DNA from: an uncultured Chromatiaceae bacterium
GTDB taxonomy: Bacteria > Pseudomonadota > Gammaproteobacteria > Enterobacterales > Alteromonadaceae
Assembly: GCA_946482615.1 (NCBI GenBank)
Contig: CAMLSF010000018.1
Coordinates: forward strand, 1-38,163
Reading direction: 5' to 3'
Length of the DNA: 38,163 nucleotides
How positions within the stretch are numbered: position 1 is the first letter of the stretch; every line of letters starts with the position of its first letter. Shown piece after piece: positions 14,937 through 22,734 of this stretch. The position numbers and the translations under genes were made by a program. A model generated the notes under the pieces. It searched no databases. It had not been told where the DNA came from and saw nothing but the letters and a program-made list of their open reading frames with translations.

Positions 14937-17900
14937 TTAGCGTTTTAATCTTCTGCTTACCGGTACTAACAACAACATCAGGCTGAACCAGCTTAAACTG
15001 CCGCTGCTGTTCTTTTGTGGTGCTTTCAGCGCTATGCTGACAGTTGCTGTGGCTGTGCTGTCATCTTCTGCACTGCTGGCTTTTAATTGCAACACTATAG
15101 TGCTGTCTTGCTGCACTTCCGGTGCCTTCAGGCTTACAGTGCCTGTTTTATCTCCAGTTAATGCTACTGTCGGACCTGAAGTTTGAGTCCACTGATAGCT
15201 GACGGCTTCAGTTCTGCTGCTGACCGCTGCAACAGAGACTGTATCCCCTGCTTTTGCAGTCAGGCTGGCATTGGTCTGGCCGTTAATGCTGAGCTTTAGT
15301 TCAGAGAGTACCTTCACTGCAGGGGCCTGAATCACAGCGGATGTATCATTTTGCTGATACTGTAATGACCAGTTAATTTCGCCCAGTAGCCCGGTATTCG
15401 CAGGGGTTAAAGTCAGATCGATAGTCTGAGCTGCAGCGCCAGCGGCTTGTGTCAGTTCGATGATATTGCCATCCACCGCAGAACCTGAAAGGGTCCAGCC
15501 TGTGGGGACCTGAGCTTCTAACTCCAGCGTTCTGGCTTGCTCTGAGCTGTTAGCGGCAAGCTGCAATTGATAACTTAAAGCTTTGCCTGCCAGTTCAGTC
15601 GTTTTGCTGCTGTTCAATTTGACTAAGCTGGCATGTTGTTGCAGGTTTATTTGCAATACGGAAGCTAAGTCTCCTTGTGGATTGGTCAGCACTGTATCCG
15701 CTATCCAGAACTCATCTGTGTCACTTTCAGGTAATTGCCAGTCCAGTTTGAGGCTGTATTCAGTCGCAGACGATGGCACAACACTGACTTGCAGATTATC
15801 TGCCTGTTCTGCGCTGTCTGATTGCGCGACACTGATTTCAATCTGATCCGTTGCACCTGGTGCACTGCCCTGGAAATTATGCACAGCCAGCCAGTAACGA
15901 CCTGGTTCAGGTAAGGTGAGATTACAAAGTTCATTATTATCAGGACCTGTGCTCTCACAAATCATACCAAAGAACTCCTGGGAAGTACCTGATGCGTCAG
16001 GGCGACCATTAAGGTTTAAATCCCGGCCTATATAGAAGTCCAAATCCTGAGTTGTGGTTTTAAGCACAGAGACATAAATTCGTTGCGTATCAGTGGTGAA
16101 TTGCAATGGAATTGAGTATGTAGACTCGGTTGTGCTGGCCCAGTCGTTGCCTGAAGGTTCGGTTAGCGGAGCTTTTAGTTCAAAACTATGTTTTTGAGCT
16201 TTTGTCAGACCGATACTTTGCACTGTCAATTCTGCCGGTGACGTGGCTGAAATAAAACCTGACACCAGAGCTGAGCCAGACCCCTGTTGTGCTGTCAGTT
16301 TGCTTTGCTCCGGGCCAACCCCTGCTTTAAATTTAACAGATACAGGCATTTTCAGCTTTTGTTGACCTTCAGTCAGTACCAGTGACGCGAATTGCCAGCC
16401 TGTTCTGCTTTGGGCGTTAAAGCGTGCAGTAATCACCAGTTCCTGCGATTCACCTTCAGCTAAGCTGAAACTTGCCGGGCTGACACTGATATCCATAGCA
16501 CCCTGAATCATTTGTGCGCTGCTTTGCCAGCTTCCCGCTTTGGTGGCTGTCACTGTGCGGGTCCAACTGCAACTTAATAAACAATCCGCCTGTACTAAAC
16601 TTGGAATATTTAATGCTGTTGGGTCGCCGCCCTGATTTGGATCTGCAGCCAGATATTCCTCTTTGCTGATATCCAGCAATAAACCTGCTTTCGCAGCTTC
16701 ATGCACCTGTACCATGCCAGCACCCATTTCAAAAGGTGTGGCTTGTTCAGTGGTGCCATCCAGATTGTCGTCCTGGCGAACTGAAGTATTGGCCGTCAGC
16801 ATTAAGGCTGACTGTGCCTGAGCAGGCGTCCAGTCCGGATGCAGGGCTTTTAATAAAGCTAAAGCGCCGGCTACATGAGGGCTGGCCATGGAGGTACCAT
16901 CCAGCATGCCAAAGTCGGCTTCTGCTTTGCTATTGTTATAAGGCTGGTATCTGGCGTAGGCCGCATAAATGCCAACCCCCGGAGCTGATAAAGCCGGAGT
17001 CAGGTAGCTGTCATAAGGCAATGCCGGGCCACGTGAAGAGAAACCACCTAAGATGCTGCCTTTGTCAGCATCCTGGGTCATTTCAGACGCACCTATACTG
17101 ACCTGGATACCGGCAGTGGTCAGTTCTGTCAATAAGGTCGCACCGTCTTCTGTATTGAGGTGGATAGCCGGTAAGGAATGCAGATCCGGATCTACCGTAT
17201 CAGCGCCCCCTTCAAGGTTAATCAACACCATACCCAAAGCACCACCAGCCTTAACATTACGGCCTTTTTCTACCCGTGCAATTTCACCGCGGCGACATAA
17301 CACAATTTTGCCGTCAAAAGTGCCGGCAGCAAAAGGCCGCATACAGTTGCCGTCACCACCTGTGCTGGCGTCGACTAACAAACCGCTGATAGCCGATGTT
17401 GCACCTTTACCCGTCAGTACTTTGCCACTTGGCAGGCTGATGGTTTTATCGGTAAAAGCACGGTCATGAGTGGCTGCTGCAACGGACGTCAGCCAGGGGG
17501 CATTGCCCGGGCTGCGCACAGTGCTGGCGTCAGGGCCTGAGTTACCTGCTGATGTTGCGACATGCAAGCCAAAAGCTCTGGCATTTAAAAACGCCAGACT
17601 TTGAGTGGATGTCCATGGGTCCTGCACCGGTCCGCCAACAGAATAGTTGATGACTTGCACACCATTAGCTATGGCGTGCTCTAAAGCTTCGATAGCTAAG
17701 TCGGTGTAACAACCAGCCAAATCATCGTCACCCTGACCTGGTAAACATACCTGATAGGAGACAATGTTGGCATGAGGGGCCACACCACTGACCATAGGGA
17801 AACGGAACTCCGCTTCATCTCCTACCGGGTTAATAGCAGGCACCTGATACAACACGTTACCTGCGACAGTAGCTGCGACATGGCTACCATGGCCATTAAA

Positions 17901-18671
17901 GTCATAACCAATCTGAGTACGCTCAGCTAAGTCAGCGTATTTAGGGTCCGATAAAAGTGGGTACTGACTAATGATGCCAGGGAAACTCACTACTCCTATC
18001 AGTTTATCGTTACAGTACTGAGCATAGATCTGGCAGTCGCCCAGATAGTTGCCTTCGCCTAAAGGGTTTTGGTGATCATAGCCATCAGCTCCTACATCAG
18101 CAAAGCTGGCGTGATCGGTGTTAATACCTGTATCCAGAATACCCACTATGACGTTTTCACCTTTGGTGGCTGTGATACCCTGCTCACCAGCCCATACTTT
18201 GGCTGCGCCAATGTAGTTGGGGCCTGAGTCTGTCATCAGATAATGCATCTGACGCTTTTCTACCGCTTCTATACCGGGCTGTTTAGCGAGTTCTTTTGCG
18301 GTATCGGCATCCATTTTGACCACTGCAGCGTTGACGCTGTATTGATAGGTGGTCAGTGTCTGCAGTGGACGTTTTAAGGTTTTGCTGGCTTGCTGCAACT
18401 GAGTTTGTTGCTGACGCTTTAATTGCTGTACATAACTTCTGCTGCCGGCGGATTTGGCGTTCAGCGTACCTTGAGTGGCTAAGGCTGAATTGGCCAGAGC
18501 CGGCGCAGTAAAACGGACAAAATAGACATCGTCAGATGCAGCAGATAAGGCTTTTTCCGTGGCTGCCGTCACTTTATTGAGTGTATTGGGCAGTGCATCA
18601 TCACTGGTTGTCTGTGCTGCTAATAGCGGGCTTATGGCCGCTATTGCTAAATAAAAACTCTTGTATTTCAT
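14937..18671 (-). CDS. secreted S8 subtilisin-like serine protease with PA insert and GlyGly-CTERM tail
   Basis: A 1244-residue exported protease. Order of parts: signal peptide (about 1-19, cut near LLAAQ), I9-like inhibitor propeptide (about 45-145), S8 domain (about 165-680), beta-sandwich domains, and a pre-peptidase/PPC-like or cadherin-like module around 870-1000 with NELCNLTLPEPGRYWLAVHN. A PKD/Ig-like domain near 1130-1215 and a C-terminal tail NSSGSLSWFSLMLLLVPVSRRLKR complete it. The triad is intact: D180 (GILDTGINTDH), H261 (FNGHGSHVAATVAG) and S594 (DGTSMASPHVAG), with oxyanion N377 (TSAGNSGP). A PA domain is inserted at about 440-530. The tail (small Gly/Ser motif, helix, basic end) is the GlyGly-CTERM type used by rhombosortase and type II secretion. 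It lies 52 bp after the pseudosubtilase gene and is likely co-transcribed with it. Vpr/lactocepin-like proteases are the nearest relatives. Confidence 0.93.
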   Translation of the reverse strand: MKYKSFYLAIAAISPLLAAQTTSDDALPNTLNKVTAATEKALSAASDDVYFVRFTAPALANSALATQGTLNAKSAGSRSYVQQLKRQQQTQLQQASKTLKRPLQTLTTYQYSVNAAVVKMDADTAKELAKQPGIEAVEKRQMHYLMTDSGPNYIGAAKVWAGEQGITATKGENVIVGILDTGINTDHASFADVGADGYDHQNPLGEGNYLGDCQIYAQYCNDKLIGVVSFPGIISQYPLLSDPKYADLAERTQIGYDFNGHGSHVAATVAGNVLYQVPAINPVGDEAEFRFPMVSGVAPHANIVSYQVCLPGQGDDDLAGCYTDLAIEALEHAIANGVQVINYSVGGPVQDPWTSTQSLAFLNARAFGLHVATSAGNSGPDASTVRSPGNAPWLTSVAAATHDRAFTDKTISLPSGKVLTGKGATSAISGLLVDASTGGDGNCMRPFAAGTFDGKIVLCRRGEIARVEKGRNVKAGGALGMVLINLEGGADTVDPDLHSLPAIHLNTEDGATLLTELTTAGIQVSIGASEMTQDADKGSILGGFSSRGPALPYDSYLTPALSAPGVGIYAAYARYQPYNNSKAEADFGMLDGTSMASPHVAGALALLKALHPDWTPAQAQSALMLTANTSVRQDDNLDGTTEQATPFEMGAGMVQVHEAAKAGLLLDISKEEYLAADPNQGGDPTALNIPSLVQADCLLSCSWTRTVTATKAGSWQSSAQMIQGAMDISVSPASFSLAEGESQELVITARFNAQSRTGWQFASLVLTEGQQKLKMPVSVKFKAGVGPEQSKLTAQQGSGSALVSGFISATSPAELTVQSIGLTKAQKHSFELKAPLTEPSGNDWASTTESTYSIPLQFTTDTQRIYVSVLKTTTQDLDFYIGRDLNLNGRPDASGTSQEFFGMICESTGPDNNELCNLTLPEPGRYWLAVHNFQGSAPGATDQIEISVAQSDSAEQADNLQVSVVPSSATEYSLKLDWQLPESDTDEFWIADTVLTNPQGDLASVLQINLQQHASLVKLNSSKTTELAGKALSYQLQLAANSSEQARTLELEAQVPTGWTLSGSAVDGNIIELTQAAGAAAQTIDLTLTPANTGLLGEINWSLQYQQNDTSAVIQAPAVKVLSELKLSINGQTNASLTAKAGDTVSVAAVSSRTEAVSYQWTQTSGPTVALTGDKTGTVSLKAPEVQQDSTIVLQLKASSAEDDSTATATVSIALKAPQKNSSGSLSWFSLMLLLVPVSRRLKR

Positions 18672-18692
18672 AAACTAACCTTTATTGTTTGT

Positions 18693-18709
18693 GGCTCCCC
18701 AAAGGAGCC
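18693..18709 (-). other. hairpin between the two subtilase-fold genes
   Basis: GGCTCC (18693-18698) and GGAGCC (18704-18709) form a 6-bp GC-rich stem with a CCAAA loop in the 52-bp gap between the genes. On the minus strand the stem is followed by ACAAACAATAAA, not a U-tract, so it is more likely an mRNA processing or stability element that sets unequal amounts of the two proteins than a full terminator. Confidence 0.5.
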
Positions 18710-18723
18710 TTTGTCGGATTCAG

Positions 18724-21700
18724 TTAAATGGTGCGACGCTGAACTAAACGCACAAACCCAGCCATTACCAGCAGAACTAACCATACATAATTGATACTGC
18801 CGCCTGAGCTTTTAGCCGGAGCTTCAGGCACCGTCAGTTTAAGTTCGGCTGTGGTTTTATGGTCGCCATCCGTGGCTGTGATAGTAATGGTGCTGCTTTG
18901 GGATACAGTGCCATGTAATAACTTCTGTTCTGCGTTGTACTTTAAACCTGCAGGTAAAGCACTCAGGCTCAATGTCAGGCTGTCGTTGTCTGCATCACTG
19001 AACCAGTCTTGCAAAGACACTGATAGTTCCTGTTCGGCCGTCAACGAGTAACTGGTTTGTGCTGTACTGGATAGTTGCGGGGCGTTGTCATTGATATTTT
19101 GTAGCTTAATAGTGACAGGCACCGCAGATGAGTTGAGATCATCTCCTAAGCGCGCCTGCACTTTAAAGGTCAGTTCCGCTTGGGTTTCGAAGTCCAAAGT
19201 GTCGGCATTGGCCACCAACAATTCGCCCTCAGGAGTTAAACGAATCGGACTACCCGGAATGGCGTCCACTATAGCTAACAGATGTTTGCGATCTGATTCC
19301 AGTTCACCACCTTCGGCAAAATAACCAAAGCTATCCAGTTGCACAAAACCCAGGCTGGTGCCTGTTGCTGTGTGCTCAGTGGTCAGGAACTGCTGACCTG
19401 CTCTTGGTGTGGCGATAGAGGTTTTCGCGTCCCCCATTTTTATATCTGCAGTTAAATTGAAGTTGGAGTCCAAAGCCATCAACATAAAACCTTTGCCGCA
19501 GGTATAACCAAAACCGCAATTGCCTTCATTGATACCAGTAAGGGTGGCGGACTGCCCCGGAGCTAAAGTTAAGCGCTCAGAGTAAACACGATCGGGTTCG
19601 GCTACAGGTGCCGGGCTTAATAAAACGCGGTTGGACTGGTTGTCGATTTTTTCAATCAAATTACCAAACCAGTCATATTCATAAGTAATATGAATAGCGC
19701 CCATATTAACCGGGTTAAACTGCATGATAGGTTCGTGGGCATCGGGGAAAGCATCGCGGTCTGTGCTGACGATATAACCTAAGTTATGATTTAAATCTTC
19801 TGGCGCAATACCCCAGGGTTCCAGCTCTTCCAGGCAATATTCCACTAAAACATTACTACTATCACTGGTAAAGCGGACAGGCAATTTAGTGGGTTTATAG
19901 CGGGCGTTTGGGTTATTAAAATCATATTCCATACTCAGATCAGTGTAATAACCCACAGGCTTACCTGTTGTGAAATCAATACTGACATAACCACGGAGCA
20001 ACACGTCAGCTTCCGTTCTGTTGACTAATACCTGATTGGCTGGCAGCGTGGCATTATTGGCAGTAAAGTCGTGTTTCAGAATTTCCCATGCGACCAGTGC
20101 GTCTCCGCGTTCAATATAACTGGAGGTCGCCAGCTCTTTAGCCTGGAAAAAACTGGTGGCGATAGAAAACTTCTGGCCGCTGCTGCAACTTGCTTCCGGA
20201 AATACGCCATTACCTACAGCTTTGAGTACAGCACCTTCAGAGTCTTCCAGATGCAAAGGCATAGCCGTGCGTTGTCTTAAGGTCGGGTAAACCGCATATT
20301 CGACAGTTTTATCTGAGGTATTTTTGAAATCCTGCGCCAATACTTTGTAGTTATCAAAATACTTAGCTCCTATGGTGGAGCGATAACCGTCTAACGACAG
20401 ATATTCTGCAAAGCTCGAATAGTTTTTCTGAATATCAGCTTTGGTTCTGGCCCGTACCTGCCAGGCCAGCTGACTGCTTGGTTGGCCGTCGCTGCTCAGT
20501 TGAATATAACCATCCAGTTCAGTTTCGCGCCATTTTTCTGCACTGTAGTCGTTACCTGTCAGCATGGGCCAGTTAGCCAATAACGCAGAGTCTATAGTCA
20601 AACTAACCGGTACTAAAGTTGAGCGGCCTGCACCAATAGTGACCGAAGTGGCATGTTGCCAGCTTAAGGCTTTATGACGTTCTGGTTGATTGGCATTGAC
20701 TGCAATTTTGTAGGTTAATGCCTTGTCGGTTAAATTCCTCAGATAAATATGGCGTGTTAAGGTGGTGCTCTGATTGGCTGGTACTTCCTGTAAACCAAAG
20801 TTAATCCCGGTTTGGCTGGTGTCTGCATCCCAGGCTAGTAAAGGACTTTTTTGTGCTGAGGTTACATTCACTAATCCATGGCCTATCCAGCTGACTTCAG
20901 CCTGATCTGCGCCATCAGGAGTTTTCACTGCTGAATCTGCTGTGGTGTTGATCAGTGCTTTTAGCTCGACACCAGATAACTGTGGATGCCTGGCTTTTAA
21001 CACTGCTGCAGTGGCTGCGGCATGAGCTGCAGCATAAATAGAACCTTGGGCTGTGGCTGTGGCTTCACCCGAACCCACCGCTGCACCGGTAATATCTTTG
21101 GCCTGGGCTATGACGTCTGGTTTTAATAACTCCAGTTCACCACGAACAGGACCGTGAGGTGAGTTGGCGTCAATTTTTATGATGTCACCATCATGATAAG
21201 CAGAGCCTACCGCTAAAGCCGAAGGAGCTGTTGCCTGATAAGGGGTTGCGAAGCGATTTGATGATTCAAATTCCCCTTGCGCTACTACTACCAAAGCGCC
21301 AGTACTGGCAGCACGCTGAATAGCAGCAGGGTAAAGAGAAAGCTGGTCGCCACTACTATCTTTCTGGCTATAAATACCATGGCCATAAAACTGGAAATCC
21401 AACAAAATCACATCAGCTTTATCTGACAAATCACCGTCACCATTTGGATCCAGTGCCCACTCCATCGCTCTGGATAAAATGGCGTGATCCGGTCCTGCCA
21501 GGTAAGCAATTTCGCCGTTTTCCGCCATAATGCTGTACATTTTACCGGCACGAATTTCTGCTGCCGGTACTAACTGATGAATATACGACGCCAGCAAGGT
21601 GCCGCGACCTGTAGGGTAAGCCCCACCAGGTATTTCATAGACTAAATCAGATTCGATAGGGTTATCGTCATAACCAAAGCTGGCATCCGGGTGGTCGGAA

Positions 21701-22356
21701 ATAAAATCACGGCCTGAGGTCACTACAGCGGTTGGAAAGCCTTTGTAGGGGCCTCCCGCATTTCTGATGGCTTGCTGATAGGCTTCGGCTGTACCTGTGC
21801 CTCCTAATAACTTGTGAGTGTAATCCACACCTGTAGATAAAACGGCCACAGTCACCCCTTTGCCACCATCCACGCCTGCCAACGCGGCCGGCAGTTCTGC
21901 GGACGCAGCAAATTTATGCAGCTGTTGCGGAACAGGTTGTGTGCTGAGTAACTGGGCTTTTAAAGCGGGGTCAAGTTTGGTGACTTTTTTCACCTCAGCT
22001 AAAGATGTTAATTGCGCAGCTTGTTGTTCGGACAGTTCGACAGAGACCTGATTATCAAACAGTACACTTTGTCCCAGCACTTTGATCTGACCAAACTGGT
22101 TTTTCAGACGGCTGATAAATTCTGCCTGTTGTTTTTTGATGGCCTGATGCTGAGCTTTATCGACCTGGCCTTGTTGCAAGGCGCTGTCGAGTTTCAGCTC
22201 TATGTTGTACACAGCTATAGCATCTGTGGCTGTCGTGGTGGTCGCAAAAGGCTTTTGTTCTGACTGAGACGGCAGATGAGCCGTCTCTGCCAAAGCAGGA
22301 GTTGACGACAGCGCCGCCAGTATAGCCCCCGCCAGACTGTGAATAGTTCTTGGCAT
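18724..22356 (-). CDS. secreted subtilisin-fold pseudoprotease with cadherin-like domains and GlyGly-CTERM tail
   Basis: A 1210-residue exported protein of S8 fold with all catalytic positions changed. Parts: signal peptide (1-23, cut after ALA), I9-like propeptide region (about 45-135), S8-like domain (about 160-480), beta-rich middle, a cadherin-like repeat ending in QNINDNAPQL, a second cadherin-like domain (WFSDADNDSLTLSLSALPAGL), and the tail SSGGSINYVWLVLLVMAGFV...RRTI. Where subtilases have D in VLDTGVDYTH, this has S174 (VLSTGVDYTH). The His of GHGTHVA is R251 (GRGTLLA), and the Ser of GTSMAAPH is I440 (GSIYAAAH). The oxyanion AGN reads QGE (360-362). Fold-marking sequence survives (ALDPNGDGDLSDKADVI, ELKALINTTA). 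I chose ATG 22356 since AGAGGA lies about 6 nt upstream; an in-frame ATG at 22380 lacks one. The frame is unbroken, arguing against a decaying pseudogene. Confidence 0.88.
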   Translation of the reverse strand: MPRTIHSLAGAILAALSSTPALAETAHLPSQSEQKPFATTTTATDAIAVYNIELKLDSALQQGQVDKAQHQAIKKQQAEFISRLKNQFGQIKVLGQSVLFDNQVSVELSEQQAAQLTSLAEVKKVTKLDPALKAQLLSTQPVPQQLHKFAASAELPAALAGVDGGKGVTVAVLSTGVDYTHKLLGGTGTAEAYQQAIRNAGGPYKGFPTAVVTSGRDFISDHPDASFGYDDNPIESDLVYEIPGGAYPTGRGTLLASYIHQLVPAAEIRAGKMYSIMAENGEIAYLAGPDHAILSRAMEWALDPNGDGDLSDKADVILLDFQFYGHGIYSQKDSSGDQLSLYPAAIQRAASTGALVVVAQGEFESSNRFATPYQATAPSALAVGSAYHDGDIIKIDANSPHGPVRGELELLKPDVIAQAKDITGAAVGSGEATATAQGSIYAAAHAAATAAVLKARHPQLSGVELKALINTTADSAVKTPDGADQAEVSWIGHGLVNVTSAQKSPLLAWDADTSQTGINFGLQEVPANQSTTLTRHIYLRNLTDKALTYKIAVNANQPERHKALSWQHATSVTIGAGRSTLVPVSLTIDSALLANWPMLTGNDYSAEKWRETELDGYIQLSSDGQPSSQLAWQVRARTKADIQKNYSSFAEYLSLDGYRSTIGAKYFDNYKVLAQDFKNTSDKTVEYAVYPTLRQRTAMPLHLEDSEGAVLKAVGNGVFPEASCSSGQKFSIATSFFQAKELATSSYIERGDALVAWEILKHDFTANNATLPANQVLVNRTEADVLLRGYVSIDFTTGKPVGYYTDLSMEYDFNNPNARYKPTKLPVRFTSDSSNVLVEYCLEELEPWGIAPEDLNHNLGYIVSTDRDAFPDAHEPIMQFNPVNMGAIHITYEYDWFGNLIEKIDNQSNRVLLSPAPVAEPDRVYSERLTLAPGQSATLTGINEGNCGFGYTCGKGFMLMALDSNFNLTADIKMGDAKTSIATPRAGQQFLTTEHTATGTSLGFVQLDSFGYFAEGGELESDRKHLLAIVDAIPGSPIRLTPEGELLVANADTLDFETQAELTFKVQARLGDDLNSSAVPVTIKLQNINDNAPQLSSTAQTSYSLTAEQELSVSLQDWFSDADNDSLTLSLSALPAGLKYNAEQKLLHGTVSQSSTITITATDGDHKTTAELKLTVPEAPAKSSGGSINYVWLVLLVMAGFVRLVQRRTI

Positions 22357-22734
22357 GGAATCCTCTCTAATATGTTGCACCTGGAATTAGGTTTTTTTAG
22401 TTATTGTGTTGTCTTTTTCGGGCAAAACTATATGACCGGGAGATGACAGGCTGACGCTAACAAAACAGCGGATTATGGCTCAATAGAGGTGTTCTCAGTT
22501 TTCTGTCGAATATATATCTTTTAATTATCTATTCTTTATTTATCATATAGTTACATTGTCCCTTTTGTGGTTATGCCAACATTTTTTAACGGCATAAAAC
22601 ATTGGATTACAGTCATTAACAATATGCTGGCCCGGGTTGTCTTTATTAGCATTGACACTGCGTGAGGCGCTGTTATACAAGTGCAGAAACCCATTAGAAA
22701 AAGTATAAAGTTTGCGCCTTTATGACAGGATTTT
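22357..22734. promoter_or_regulatory. divergent control region of pseudosubtilase and CadC-like regulator
   Basis: No gene is visible in these 378 AT-rich bp. On the plus strand TTGACA (22652-22657), a 16-bp spacer and TATACA (22674-22679) make a good sigma-70 promoter for the regulator, leaving a leader of about 50 nt. A perfect 7-bp inverted repeat, TTATGCC (22571-22577) and GGCATAA (22591-22597), lies about 55 bp before that -35 and is a candidate operator for the regulator. I found no equally clear promoter for the minus-strand pseudosubtilase, which fits a need for an activator. Confidence 0.5.

Noticed and set aside
15583..17469. Several long open frames opposite the subtilase genes
   Set aside because: These run on the plus strand across the minus-strand coding sequence, have no ribosome sites, and read as low-complexity or Cys-rich shadow translations.
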